Shown here: positions 7,610 to 15,534 of the stretch, in pieces
Position numbering within the stretch: the stretch's first letter is position 1
Layout: each line of letters opens with the position of its first letter
NCBI GenBank assembly: GCA_934215995.1
Contig: CAKQBC010000002.1
Coordinates: 1-42,896, forward strand
Length of the DNA: 42,896 nucleotides
Origin: an uncultured Bacillus sp.
GTDB lineage: Bacteria; Bacillota; Bacilli; Bacillales; DSM-1321
Direction: 5' to 3'
Position numbers and translations under genes: made by a program
The notes under the pieces: generated by a model
The model's input: the letters and a program-made list of their open reading frames with translations, nothing else
The model's database searches: none
Told to the model about the DNA's origin: nothing

Positions 7610-7927
7610 ATGAAAGAAATCGATGTGCAGAATTCCATCCGGTTGGCGCTTAGTCCGTATGCTGTTGTTTTCCGTTCAAATGTCGGAATCTTCAAAACGC
7701 AGGATGGGCGAACCGTTTCCACCGGATTGCCGAAAGGGTTTAGTGATCTATTCGGCTTCCGGAAATCGGATGGACGGATATTCTTTATCGAAGTGAAAAA
7801 CGAAAAGGGTCGTCTTCGAAAGGACCAGGAACACTTCTTGGAAACCATGAGAGGTTTCGGGGCCATTGCCGGAGTTGCGAGAAGTCCTGAAGAGGCGATT
7901 GAACTTATTAAAGGCGGTGTCGTATGA
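7610..7927 (+). CDS. VRR-NUC domain nuclease
   Basis: This 105-residue protein starts at ATG 7610. An in-frame ATG at 7589 would add 7 residues but lacks a ribosome binding site and would begin inside the origin repeats. It fits the VRR-NUC (PD-D/E-K superfamily) fold: an N-terminal E-x-D-V-Q-x-S-I-R helix, the G-F-S-D-L block at about residue 50 and the catalytic F-I-E-V-K strand at about residue 64, then an Arg/Lys-Asp-Gln helix. Phages with DUF669 and P4-type primases often carry this nuclease, probably for junction or branch processing in replication or packaging. Confidence 0.88.
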   Translation: MKEIDVQNSIRLALSPYAVVFRSNVGIFKTQDGRTVSTGLPKGFSDLFGFRKSDGRIFFIEVKNEKGRLRKDQEHFLETMRGFGAIAGVARSPEEAIELIKGGVV

Positions 7928-8106
7928 AAACTGGCGTTACTCCGAAAATACGGAAAATCATAAAGGCGAGCACTCGATCTGATTTGATGAAGTTTGTAGA
8001 GAATTCCAAGAAACAAAAATGGTATCCGATCAGTGATGTTAAGGAATTTGATGGACGATATGAAGTTTTGGTTGAACGTGAGGACTGGAGGGAGAGAGTT
8101 GACTGA
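7924..8106 (+). CDS. Small basic hypothetical protein (60 aa)
   Basis: The ATG overlaps the nuclease stop by 4 bases (ATGA), so translation is probably coupled. The product has a basic N-terminal half and an acidic C-terminal end with a beta-like YEVLVERED segment. It is not recognised. It may be a nuclease partner by position only. Confidence 0.6.
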   Translation: MKTGVTPKIRKIIKASTRSDLMKFVENSKKQKWYPISDVKEFDGRYEVLVEREDWRERVD

Positions 8107-8443
8107 AACGAATGCAGAAAAGTTAGAGAGAATTAAATCTGACTGGTTCATGGAAGATTGCATAGGTAATGAAGATGTGGATTGGCTCATTAAACGTGCT
8201 GAACGTGCGAATGATTTATTTGCGGAAATTCAATCCCATGCTCCGCAAGGTCGAAATTATACAAATCAGCAAGTAGTTGAATTGAAATTGGAAAACGCTC
8301 AATTGCGTGAAGGGTTAGAGGAAATAAAAGCTTATGTTCGAGGATGCTATAGAAATAAAGAAATTCCAATGATTTGGAGAATAGTTGACAAAGCGAATGA
8401 AGCACTCGGAAAGGATGAACCGAATGAGATTCTCCGAGATTAA
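8099..8443 (+). CDS. Hypothetical coiled-coil protein (114 aa)
   Basis: The reading frame extends upstream to 8033 inside the previous gene, but TTG 8099 has the strong GGAGGGAGAG site and a normal 8-base overlap, so I place the start there. The protein starts MTETNAEKLERIKSDWF. It is largely helical, with a likely coiled-coil stretch (LKLENAQLREGLEEIKAY) at about residues 62-80, as seen in small Bacillus phage proteins of unknown function. It has no membrane span. I do not recognise the family. Confidence 0.6.
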   Translation: MTETNAEKLERIKSDWFMEDCIGNEDVDWLIKRAERANDLFAEIQSHAPQGRNYTNQQVVELKLENAQLREGLEEIKAYVRGCYRNKEIPMIWRIVDKANEALGKDEPNEILRD

Positions 8444-8585
8444 TAGCATGACCGACGAACGCATTGAAAAGCTGGGCAGATACTTTGAACATCATCGGGT
8501 ACACCAACGCACGGGCATGACGTTTGAACGCTTTCTGACACTGAATAAGGAAAATCGATGGGATGGGAAGGTGTACTTGGGATGA
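8424..8585 (+). CDS. Small basic hypothetical protein (53 aa)
   Basis: The frame is open from 8385. ATG 8424 is favoured because AAAGGATG lies at a suitable distance, although ATG 8415 and ATG 8448 are also possible. The product is short and highly charged (MTDERIEKLGRYFEHH), probably helical, and shares an ATGA overlap with the YopX gene downstream. No family is recognised. Confidence 0.5.
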   Translation: MRFSEINSMTDERIEKLGRYFEHHRVHQRTGMTFERFLTLNKENRWDGKVYLG

Positions 8586-8968
8586 GGGAGATTAAATTTA
8601 GATATTGGGATAAAGAAGATAATTCTTTAAACGATTTTGATGGTATGCCGATGTTTGTATCAGATTTGGAAGATATCACTTCGGGGGAAGAGGACGAGCG
8701 TTTTCTGATATCCCAATACACTGGCCTCAAAGACAAGAATGGTGTGGAGATTTATGAGGGGGATATAATTGACGACAAAAGCGGATGGAAAGGGAAAGTT
8801 TTCTTTAAAAACGGCAGTTTTAGAGTCACTTCTTCCTTCAAAGGCATCAATGAAGAGGAATATTACGATGTGCTGGATTTAGATTTAGTGAGTGCCAATG
8901 ACATCGTAGTAATCGGAAACATCTACGAACATCCACACCTGTTAGGCGGTGAATCCAGTGGAACCTAA
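8582..8968 (+). CDS. YopX family protein
   Basis: This 128-residue protein starts at ATG 8582, which overlaps the upstream stop as ATGA. The opening REIKFRYWDKE, then LISQYTGLKDKNGVEIYEGDII at about residues 43-64, and the late VIGNIYEHP are the hallmark blocks of the YopX family, first named in Bacillus phage SPbeta. The family forms a small beta-barrel and is widespread in Firmicute phages. Its biochemical role is unknown. Confidence 0.93.
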   Translation: MREIKFRYWDKEDNSLNDFDGMPMFVSDLEDITSGEEDERFLISQYTGLKDKNGVEIYEGDIIDDKSGWKGKVFFKNGSFRVTSSFKGINEEEYYDVLDLDLVSANDIVVIGNIYEHPHLLGGESSGT

Positions 8969-9140
8969 AATGCACAAAGTCATCAACCTTCTTTGTGTAC
9001 TTGGCATCATCATCTCCGTTTCTAACATTCCAGTTGTCATCGAATATTGGTGGAGCGTACTTCTGCAATCGATAATGGCAGTATCAGCATTCTGTGTCCT
9101 ATGGCTGAACGTATTGATGATGGAAGGCAGAAGGCAATGA
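8958..9140 (+). CDS. Two-span small membrane protein (60 aa)
   Basis: I choose GTG 8958 because AGGCGGTGA lies just before it. GTG 8949 and ATG 8970 are alternatives in the same frame. The product has two hydrophobic segments, about residues 9-27 (LLCVLGIIISVSNIPVVI) and 33-50, separated by a Trp-rich turn, and a basic C-terminal tail. It is a small integral membrane protein of unknown role. Its stop overlaps the next gene's ATG. Confidence 0.6.
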   Translation: MEPKMHKVINLLCVLGIIISVSNIPVVIEYWWSVLLQSIMAVSAFCVLWLNVLMMEGRRQ

Positions 9141-9514
9141 ACCTTGTACCTACATTCACGAAAGTTGTAAATAGCCGTATCAGTAACTACGTCAAAAACT
9201 GCAAGTGTACACCGAGATGTAAAGAATTTTATCGAGTAGACGGATTCGATGTGTATTGCAAAGGCGGTCTAAGAGAGCTTGTAGACAATGCTCTCACCGC
9301 CTTAACCGGTAGACCGTTTCCAATCAAGAAGAACAGCCGATCATGGTCAGCTTTACAAATTGAAACGTTGATTGCCTGGGGCCAGAACAGCGGCATTCGG
9401 TACGGTGATTATCAGCGTATGGGAGAGTTGTTGGGGAAGTCACCAAAGAGCATCAGCCAAATGATCTACAAGCTGGAAAGGCAAGGCAGAATGAAGCCGG
9501 AGTGGCGTAGTTGA
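9137..9514 (+). CDS. Cysteine-containing winged-helix-like protein (125 aa)
   Basis: The frame runs open from 9047, but ATG 9137 overlaps the preceding stop (ATGA) and follows an AAGGC site, so it is the likely start. The N-terminal third has three clustered Cys (NCKCTPRC, about residues 21-28) and a fourth at about residue 42, which could bind zinc. The C-terminal part (about residues 72-120) reads as a helix-turn-helix, with MGELLGKSPKSISQMIYKLE as the recognition unit. It could be a small DNA-binding regulator. The exact family is not recognised. Confidence 0.6.
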   Translation: MNLVPTFTKVVNSRISNYVKNCKCTPRCKEFYRVDGFDVYCKGGLRELVDNALTALTGRPFPIKKNSRSWSALQIETLIAWGQNSGIRYGDYQRMGELLGKSPKSISQMIYKLERQGRMKPEWRS

Positions 9515-9576
9515 CCATTTATGCGTAATATGGACAATTTTGATTCTCATACCTTTTGGTAAGGAGAGTGAATGAA

Positions 9577-9723
9577 GTGGGCAAACAAATTTATCTAACT
9601 GACAAAGAAATTGAATGGTTAAAAGATAAGTTAGGCTCTTTAAGTGAAATGGAAGTGTACTGGAATGGTGGCGAAGAAAAAGAAACGTTAGACAAAATTT
9701 ATGACAAAGTATCGAAGGAGTAA
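9577..9723 (+). CDS. Small acidic hypothetical protein (48 aa, GTG start)
   Basis: GTG 9577 follows AAGGAGAGTG at about 10 bases and opens a 48-codon frame ending TAA at 9721-9723. The product (MGKQIYLTDKEIEWLKDKLG at the start) is helical and acidic. The pattern resembles small Bacillus phage proteins of unknown role. The nearby ATG 9572 gives only eight codons. Confidence 0.55.
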   Translation: MGKQIYLTDKEIEWLKDKLGSLSEMEVYWNGGEEKETLDKIYDKVSKE

Positions 9724-9765
9724 TGAACAGTACGACCATTATGTAACAGCAAAGGAGGGATTGCA

Positions 9766-10464
9766 GTGGATCCAGTGAAAACAATCAATCAGATTTTAGG
9801 TATCAAAGAATCATACCAGGCTCCTTCCCGGCTTATGGACATCCTCTATGACCGCGAACGCAGGGAAGACGTATTCATGCAATTCCTCGAAGCTTTCAAC
9901 TATGACGTTTCTTATGATTGGTTCCATGAATACTTCCAGAACGAACACGCCGATCGGAAAGAGAAGAAACAGGATTTTACACCAAACAGCGTGTCGGATG
10001 TTCTCAATCGGTTAGTCGGAAGCAAACCCGATTCCAGGACTTATGATGTTGCAGCTGGAACTGGAGGCATCACCATCCGCAAATGGGAGTTTGACCGGAT
10101 GCAGCATTCACCATTCGATTACCGGCCATCGCTGTACTTCTACTGGTGTGAGGAACTATCTGAAAGGGCCTTTCCATTCCTTCTCTTCAATCTTTTAATC
10201 AGAGGAATGAACGCGGTAGCCATCCGGTGCGATGTACTTTCGAGACAAAGTGAAGGTGCCTTTTTCATCCAGAACGACAAGGACGATCATTTAGGCTTCT
10301 CGTCTCTTAATCTCTTGCCATATAACGAGTTTGTGGAAAGGGAATTGAAGGTTCATTTCACAAGCCATCGATACAAACCCATAAAGGAAACACTATCTTG
10401 GCCTAAGCACTTAGTCAGTGAACCAATGAATGCAAAAGAAACGGAGCAATTGAGTCTGTTTTAA
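9766..10464 (+). CDS. N6-adenine methylase-like protein (HsdM-type fold, atypical catalytic motif)
   Basis: This 232-residue protein starts at GTG 9766 behind GGAGGGATTG. The sequence KKQDFTPNSVSDVLNRLVG (about residues 67-85) followed by YDVAAGTGGITI (about residues 93-104) matches the target-entry and SAM-binding motif I regions of type I (HsdM/N6_Mtase) adenine methylases. The expected catalytic N/D-P-P-Y/F motif IV is not visible. At its usual position the protein reads FSSLNLLPYNEF. It may therefore be a non-catalytic or divergent member. A role in protecting phage DNA from restriction is possible if it is active. Confidence 0.75.
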   Translation: MDPVKTINQILGIKESYQAPSRLMDILYDRERREDVFMQFLEAFNYDVSYDWFHEYFQNEHADRKEKKQDFTPNSVSDVLNRLVGSKPDSRTYDVAAGTGGITIRKWEFDRMQHSPFDYRPSLYFYWCEELSERAFPFLLFNLLIRGMNAVAIRCDVLSRQSEGAFFIQNDKDDHLGFSSLNLLPYNEFVERELKVHFTSHRYKPIKETLSWPKHLVSEPMNAKETEQLSLF

Positions 10465-10479
10465 GAAGGAGGAATCAAC

Positions 10480-10635
10480 GTGACTCAAATCAAAGAAAAA
10501 CAAGAATCGGCTCTCGATAACTGCTTACTGCAGTTACGGGATGAAATGAATAAATTGAATTCCATCCGATACATCGCTCATTCTAATCTGCCGGATCATG
10601 AGAAAGTATTCCAGATTAAGGAGGTTTTGAAATAG
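10480..10635 (+). CDS. Small helical hypothetical protein (51 aa, GTG start)
   Basis: GTG 10480 is preceded by AAGAAGGAGGAATCAAC. The frame ends TAG at 10633-10635, sharing one base with the GTG start of the next gene. The product is amphipathic and helical (LLQLRDEMNKLNSIRYIAH in the middle). No family is recognised. Confidence 0.6.
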   Translation: MTQIKEKQESALDNCLLQLRDEMNKLNSIRYIAHSNLPDHEKVFQIKEVLK

Positions 10636-10886
10636 TGTTCAATACCATAAAAGATGGAATTATCAAGCATATCGAAAACAAACTGAACAAACAAAACGCC
10701 AAAGGTTTGAAAGAATACGGCCAGACATTGGACCACTGCGATCCGAACGCTTACGACTGGAACGACATGGCAAACGACGAGCTTGTGGATGCCTGCCAGT
10801 ATTTCATCAAAGAGAATCGAAGATTGAAAGCGATCATTCGCGGACTTGAACTGGAAAAGGAGTTAAACAGTTATGGCAACGGCTAA
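10635..10886 (+). CDS. Small hypothetical protein (83 aa)
   Basis: The start is GTG 10635 behind AAGGAGG. The middle of the protein (KEYGQTLDHC, then DELVDACQYFIKENRRLK) has the acidic helix pattern seen in short MazG-like or dATP/dGTP pyrophosphohydrolase-like phage proteins, but the catalytic E-x-x-E residues are not clear. It overlaps the sigma-factor gene by 14 bases. The family call is weak. Confidence 0.55.
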   Translation: MFNTIKDGIIKHIENKLNKQNAKGLKEYGQTLDHCDPNAYDWNDMANDELVDACQYFIKENRRLKAIIRGLELEKELNSYGNG

Positions 10887-11523
10887 CGCAACGATCAAAG
10901 AAACGGAAGTTAATCCAACAGAGCGCCTATTCCAGGAATATCGTTCAACGGATTCGCTGGAACGGAAATCAGAAATTGAGAATGACATCATTGCAAGCAA
11001 CATGACTTTTATCTGGTATATGGTCCATACGTTCAACAACATTCGAATTCCAAAGGATATCCTTTATTCTGCCGCTTTGTTCGGCATGATGAAAGCCATC
11101 CGAAAATTCAAGCCGGATAAAGGAGTCAAATTCAATTCATTCGCAGGAACCTGTATGGCAAATGAAATGAGAAGGGAAATCATTTTAAGCGATCGGACTA
11201 AACGTATAAAACAAGTCAGTATCGACACACCCTTAACACTCAAAAACGATAATCTTACGATTCTGGACTGCATTGAAGATGATACGGTCGATGTGGAAGA
11301 GGAAGTCAATGGCCGGACGACGCGGGAGTTCTTATTAAGAGAAGCCCGGAAAGTATTAACCAAAAAACAGTATATGGTCTTTGAAATCAGGTTATCTCCT
11401 CATTCGCCAACGCAAAAAGAAATCGGTCAGACGTTAGGAATCACGGGTGCAGCCATATCCACTCTTGAGAGTGCCGCCATCCGAAGAATGAAGAAACATT
11501 TGAAAGAGGTCATAAACGTATGA
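10873..11523 (+). CDS. Phage sigma-70-family RNA polymerase sigma factor
   Basis: This 216-residue protein has sigma region 2 at about residues 57-105 (DILYSAALFGMMKAIRKFKP, then KFNSFAG and a basic MRREI helix) and region 4 at about residues 158-210, with a helix-turn-helix (TQKEIGQTLGITGAAISTLE) and a basic recognition end. It would redirect host RNA polymerase, most likely to phage middle or late promoters. It resembles small sporulation-like sigma factors in length. Its start lies inside the preceding gene and its stop overlaps the next ATG, so it is part of a coupled string. Confidence 0.93.
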   Translation: MATANATIKETEVNPTERLFQEYRSTDSLERKSEIENDIIASNMTFIWYMVHTFNNIRIPKDILYSAALFGMMKAIRKFKPDKGVKFNSFAGTCMANEMRREIILSDRTKRIKQVSIDTPLTLKNDNLTILDCIEDDTVDVEEEVNGRTTREFLLREARKVLTKKQYMVFEIRLSPHSPTQKEIGQTLGITGAAISTLESAAIRRMKKHLKEVINV

Positions 11524-11846
11524 AACTTAATGAATATCAGCACATGGCAGCACGAACAGCAAATCCTGAAAATGAAGAATTGTTGAATTATGGGTTAGGA
11601 CTTGGTGGTGAATCAGGTGAAGTTCTGGATATCATCAAAAAAGTTCGTTTTCATGGACATGCCTTGGATATCGATCATATTCAAGGTGAACTGGGTGACA
11701 TTCTGTGGTATGTCTCGAACATCGCCAAGTATTTCGGCCTATCGTTGGAAGATGTCGCCACTTACAACATCGAGAAATTGAAAAGGCGATATCCAGACGG
11801 ATTCAGTAGCAAGGACAGCATCAGGAGAGTCGATACTCGTGGATGA
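11520..11846 (+). CDS. MazG-like nucleoside triphosphate pyrophosphohydrolase
   Basis: This 108-residue protein starts at ATG 11520, overlapping the sigma stop by 4 bases. The metal-binding motif G-G-E-S-G-E at about residues 36-41 and the partner E-L-G-D at about residues 61-64 define the MazG/all-alpha NTP pyrophosphohydrolase fold. It hydrolyses (d)NTPs to monophosphates and pyrophosphate. In phages such enzymes may clean nucleotide pools or lower alarmone signals. Single-domain length is typical for phage copies. Confidence 0.9.
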   Translation: MKLNEYQHMAARTANPENEELLNYGLGLGGESGEVLDIIKKVRFHGHALDIDHIQGELGDILWYVSNIAKYFGLSLEDVATYNIEKLKRRYPDGFSSKDSIRRVDTRG

Positions 11847-11879
11847 ACAGCTACTCGATGCAAGAGAAGGGGTGAACCG

Positions 11880-12290
11880 ATGTTTGATTCATACAGGTAT
11901 TACTTGGATTTGATTTCTGAAATCGACATACTGGAATTCCAGATTGAGTCAGCCATTCACGAACGTGAAAGTTGGCACTTCAGCACAGGTAAGTTGGGGA
12001 AGCGTTACAATCTTGATGTATCCACCAAGAAGATGGATGAATTGGCTGAACGAATCGAATGGCTGACAGAACGAATCGAACATAAGAAGGGCATCCGGGA
12101 CAAGATTGAAGAAAAGCTCAACTCCTTCAAAGGATTGGAATACAAAGTCGCTTATATGCGAATTGTGGAAGGGAAGAAGATTGAAAAGATTGCAGAGGAA
12201 TTGAATTACTCAGAGGACTGGATCAAGAAGGTCTCTGCCAAGATAACAAGGCACTTGGAAGGCACTGACTTGTTGAAATCCATGAGTTAA
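11880..12290 (+). CDS. ArpU/RinA-like late transcriptional regulator
   Basis: This 136-residue protein starts with ATG behind GAAGGGGTG. An N-terminal half of charged coiled coil (about residues 35-90) is followed by a sigma-region-4-like helix-turn-helix (KVAYMRIVEGKKIEKIAEEL, then YSEDWIKKVSAKI) at about residues 98-128. That layout and the position at the end of the early operon, just before the packaging genes, match the ArpU/RinA group that switches on late genes. The strong terminator downstream marks the end of this operon. Confidence 0.8.
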   Translation: MFDSYRYYLDLISEIDILEFQIESAIHERESWHFSTGKLGKRYNLDVSTKKMDELAERIEWLTERIEHKKGIRDKIEEKLNSFKGLEYKVAYMRIVEGKKIEKIAEELNYSEDWIKKVSAKITRHLEGTDLLKSMS

Positions 12291-12339
12291 ATTAATAGTG
12301 TGAGACAAATCTCATAGAATAATTTCCCCCTTGTTTAAG

Positions 12340-12371
12340 GAAGCATTCGTCTTTCGGGTGCTTCTTTTTTA
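12340..12371 (+). terminator. Rho-independent terminator ending the early operon
   Basis: GAAGCATTCG (12340-12349) pairs with CGGGTGCTTC (12355-12364), with two G-U pairs, across a 5-base loop and is followed by six T residues. It follows the late-regulator gene. Confidence 0.85.
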
Positions 12372-12959
12372 TACCTTCATTACCTTTCGTAAGTAGCTTA
12401 CTCATTCCTTACTGCGAGTAGGATTTAAAGGCTTGCATATCATGGTAATGGAAAGTTAAAAAGTTTGGGGGCATGGAAAAACTACTGCAGCAAGCACCTA
12501 TCGGGGATGACCTGCCGAAACTCAGGGGGTCATGATCCAGATGATTTGCATACTGAATGAATAATTAAATCCATTCGAATTCAGAGTTTATGCAAGAATT
12601 TAAGAGTGCTTAAGCTTATAAACCGCACGAAATCAACAATGTATAAAATAATGCATAGTTAATATTCATGAAGTTCATTAAACTCAGTCGTACCAATGTG
12701 TACAGAATTATTAAGGTTACATAATCAAAGTTAGCGGAAGTAAATTCAGCATAATTATTCATGAGTATCCAGTGAAGTATAAATTCTTGTGCATATTTAA
12801 CAGGTAGATCGGCGGGAAAAACGGGGCAGAAACACTGACCCCCAACCACCTATACGCCAGACACTACAACAACTGTATCAAAATTACGCAATAATTTTTT
12901 GAACTCGGGGTGTTAGCCTAAAAGATATCCGACTTTCAATAGTGAATGGGGAGATTAAT
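12372..12959. other. Gene-poor region before terminase; candidate packaging (pac/cos) or control region
   Basis: I see no convincing gene in this stretch of almost 600 bases. It is AT-rich and holds diverged repeated elements: ATGAATAATTA at 12557-12567 with its exact complement at 12752-12762, TATGCAAGAATTTA near 12592-12605 with a near-complement TAAATTCTTGTGCATA near 12782-12797, and CATTACC/GGTAATG near 12377 and 12444. A 20-codon frame at 12474 has no clear ribosome binding site. The position directly upstream of the terminase suggests a packaging recognition site and the late promoter. This is inference. Confidence 0.45.
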
Positions 12960-13190
12960 GTGAAAACCATTAATGAGTGGGTAGACTTTAATGTTTTAAT
13001 GGGATACGAAACTAAAAGATTCACAAAAGAGGATTTCGAAAGAATTGTTAATGATAAATTCATTGCCGTCAAAGTCAATCAACAAAATAAACCACAGTTG
13101 ATTTGGACTGATAATTATGTTTGCTCGATTAAGTTTGAAGCATTTGAAGATGATAGTCCAGTGATGGTTTTTCCGAGAAATCCAAAGTAA
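12960..13190 (+). CDS. Hypothetical protein (76 aa)
   Basis: GTG 12960 follows GGGGAG by 8 bases. GTG 12942 in the same frame has no such site. The product has a helical N-terminal part (NEWVDFNVLMGYETKRF, then KEDFERIVND) and a beta-rich C-terminal part. It has no membrane span. It forms a short unit of its own, closed by the terminator at 13189-13215, between the gene-poor region and terminase. It is not recognised. Confidence 0.6.
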   Translation: MKTINEWVDFNVLMGYETKRFTKEDFERIVNDKFIAVKVNQQNKPQLIWTDNYVCSIKFEAFEDDSPVMVFPRNPK

Positions 13191-13215
13191 AGCATCTCAT
13201 AAGGGGTGCTTTTTT
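13189..13215 (+). terminator. Rho-independent terminator before terminase
   Basis: AAAGCATC (13189-13196) pairs with GGTGCTTT (13205-13212) with one G-U pair, and runs into T residues up to 13215. Confidence 0.8.
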
Positions 13216-13241
13216 AATTATACAAAGCGAGGTGAGAGCAT

Positions 13242-14996
13242 ATGGCATACGTCAATGGAGAATGGCTGGAACGTGATGCACGGCAGAAACGAATCAATCT
13301 GATTGCATCCCGTCTAAAAAAACTGGCCGAACTCGTCAAACAGCATAAGGCATCCGATTACCACATCGATATGATGATGGCGGATAAGGAAGAGCTGAAA
13401 CGGCTAAGACGGATTCACCGTGCAGAACTCGACATTGCGTATTTCACTTATACTTACCTCTCGGATAAGGAAAACCCGGAAAACGACGATAACATTATTC
13501 GTAATTCACCGGATGGCATGCCGCATGATCCAATTGAGTTGATTGCGCCGATACATCGTGAGTTCTTCGACTTATGCGACTATGTGAATGAAGTGGATCG
13601 TTCAGCACGATTGGCGATTGCCGCAGCACGTGGACATAACAAATCAGGTACATTCTCGAACGCCTTTCCATTACATCAACTGGTGTTTCGGAAACGACGA
13701 TATATCTTATCCATCACAGAAACGGACTCACTCTCCAAGAAGTTGATCGGATGGGTCAACAAACAATTGAAATTTAATGCGATGATCCGGGAGGACTTCG
13801 GAGAGTTGCTCAATGAAAAGCAGAGCATGAATGAAAAAGACAATGAGGAGGTCTTCATTACGCACACAGGTGCGCTGATGGAGGCCTCTTCTTCTGGAAA
13901 GCGCCTGCGGGGTTCCCGTCATGGTGCATTGCGTCCGGATTTGGTCATTGTTGATGATGCGTCATCTCAACACAATGAGAACACGAAGGAAGCAAGGGAA
14001 AAGATGCTTCACTGGTTCAATACGGAAGTCGTGCCACTCGGAGCGAAGGGTACGGCCATCGTCCTGGTCGGTACGATGGTATCGGCAACAGGTCTACTGA
14101 ACCACGTGTTGAAGCGGAAGGACTTCCGGGCATCGTTCCACGGAGCGGTCATCAGTGAACCGGACTTCCCGGAGCTATGGGAGCGGTACAACGAGATTTA
14201 TGCTAAGTCCGAGGATATGACAGAGCCGGATGCCTTCTATGAGGCGAACAAAGAGAAGATGGAACAAGGTGTCATCGTCGCTTGGCCATGGCGCTGGAGT
14301 TACCGGGCACTCATGCATGAGAAAGTGAACATGGGCACGCGGGCGTACAACTCGGAGTACCGGAACTTGGCATTCAGTGAAGATGAACAGTTCTTCTTCC
14401 CTGAACGGTACGGTTACTACAATTATTATCACGAAAACGGCGTCCAGTACGTCGTATATGAGAATTTGAAAATCCCACTCCATGATCTGACGATCAGCGG
14501 GGCGTGGGACATTGCACAAGGAAAGAATGCCCGCAGCTGTTACAATGCAGTGCTGACAGTCGGGAAGCATGAGCCGACCGGCTACATGTTCATTCTGGAT
14601 GAATATGCGTCCAAGGAGCCGGCACACGTGTACATCGACATCATCCTGCGGAAAATCGCACAGTTTAAACATCATGTGTTCTCAGTCGAGACGATCAACG
14701 CGCAACATGAGTTTTACCGTCAGCTTCAGGAGGCAGTGAGGGCGAAGGGACTGGCGAGAACAAGAATTAATGACATCAAGAGCCACAAATCGAACAAGGA
14801 ACAGCGCATGGAGTCATTGGAGCCGTTATTCCACAACAAAACGTTGATTCTGAACGAGCGGCACCGGATTCTGATTGACCAGCTCTCTCAGTATCCGTTT
14901 GGCGATTACGTCGATTCCATCGATGCGCTGCAATTGGCAGTAGAGAATGTGTTCCGTCAGAAAGTACGACTGATGGAAAAACCGGTATGGATTTAA
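13242..14996 (+). CDS. terL: Terminase large subunit
   Basis: This 584-residue DNA-packaging motor has an ATPase domain with a deviant Walker A region AAARGHNKSGT at about residues 127-137 and Walker B LVIVDDAS at about residues 232-239. The C-terminal RNase H-like nuclease domain has acidic residues in GAWDIAQGK (about residue 423) and DSIDALQLA (about residue 558). It translocates DNA into the prohead and cuts concatemers. It begins at ATG behind AGCGAGGTGAG. It lies upstream of the small-subunit candidate, the reverse of the common order. It is of the phBC6A51/Bacillus prophage type as I recall it. Confidence 0.92.
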   Translation: MAYVNGEWLERDARQKRINLIASRLKKLAELVKQHKASDYHIDMMMADKEELKRLRRIHRAELDIAYFTYTYLSDKENPENDDNIIRNSPDGMPHDPIELIAPIHREFFDLCDYVNEVDRSARLAIAAARGHNKSGTFSNAFPLHQLVFRKRRYILSITETDSLSKKLIGWVNKQLKFNAMIREDFGELLNEKQSMNEKDNEEVFITHTGALMEASSSGKRLRGSRHGALRPDLVIVDDASSQHNENTKEAREKMLHWFNTEVVPLGAKGTAIVLVGTMVSATGLLNHVLKRKDFRASFHGAVISEPDFPELWERYNEIYAKSEDMTEPDAFYEANKEKMEQGVIVAWPWRWSYRALMHEKVNMGTRAYNSEYRNLAFSEDEQFFFPERYGYYNYYHENGVQYVVYENLKIPLHDLTISGAWDIAQGKNARSCYNAVLTVGKHEPTGYMFILDEYASKEPAHVYIDIILRKIAQFKHHVFSVETINAQHEFYRQLQEAVRAKGLARTRINDIKSHKSNKEQRMESLEPLFHNKTLILNERHRILIDQLSQYPFGDYVDSIDALQLAVENVFRQKVRLMEKPVWI

Positions 14997-15015
14997 TGAG
15001 GGGAGGTGTAGAGGA

Positions 15016-15534
15016 ATGCGAAGCGATTACAGAAAGCGACTCGAGGCAAAGTTGGGACCACGGAAGGTGAAGGCAGCCCTCATGCTGGTGGAAATGGAGC
15101 TTGTCAAAGAGGGATACGGTGACGATGGCGAAAATGTGCCGAAAAAGTATGAAGACATTGCCGCTGAAATCGGCGTCACGCCTAAAAGTCTTTGGCAATG
15201 GCGTACGCAGGACAAAAACTTCATCAATTACAAAAACGGGATTGCGGATGACTTCCTGGAGGAGAAACGGACACAGGTCTATAACCGGTTAATGTCCCTG
15301 ATCAATACTTCCCAACCATCCGTCAAGGCCATTGATCTGTACTTCAAGCGTTTCGGCTTGCTCAGCGAAAGACAGGTCAATGTCGAGGTATCGGCTGATG
15401 GCAAATCAAATGAAGATATCGACCGTTCCCTAAAAGAAATCGATGAAATCCTGAATGAAGAGGAAATTTATGAAGATGTTGATGTGGATATCGAGCAAGA
15501 CATCGATGAAGCGTTAGAGGAGGAGGAAAAATGA
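15016..15534 (+). CDS. terS: Terminase small subunit candidate (phBC6A51-type helix-turn-helix protein)
   Basis: This 172-residue protein has an N-terminal helix-turn-helix at about residues 42-70 (YEDIAAEIGVTPKSLWQWRT), a central helical oligomerisation region and a very acidic C-terminal tail rich in Glu and Asp (from about residue 135). These features and the place between TerL and portal fit a small terminase subunit that binds the packaging site. It starts at ATG 15016 behind GGGGAGGTG. Its stop overlaps the portal ATG by 4 bases. Assignment is by architecture and context. Confidence 0.75.
   Translation: MRSDYRKRLEAKLGPRKVKAALMLVEMELVKEGYGDDGENVPKKYEDIAAEIGVTPKSLWQWRTQDKNFINYKNGIADDFLEEKRTQVYNRLMSLINTSQPSVKAIDLYFKRFGLLSERQVNVEVSADGKSNEDIDRSLKEIDEILNEEEIYEDVDVDIEQDIDEALEEEEK

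Noticed and set aside
7564..8190. 208-codon - strand frame over the nuclease gene
   Set aside because: It overlaps VRR-NUC and its neighbours in antisense and has no recognisable features.
12474..12536. 20-codon frame starting MEKLLQQAP before the terminase
   Set aside because: Too short and without a clear ribosome binding site to call as a gene. Noted only as part of the gap.
12616..12849. Possible 77-aa gene on the - strand in the gene-poor region
   Set aside because: No good ribosome binding site, unusual composition, and it covers the repeat elements. It looks like a chance open frame in AT-rich DNA.
14175..14675. 166-codon - strand frame within the terminase
   Set aside because: Antisense shadow of terL.
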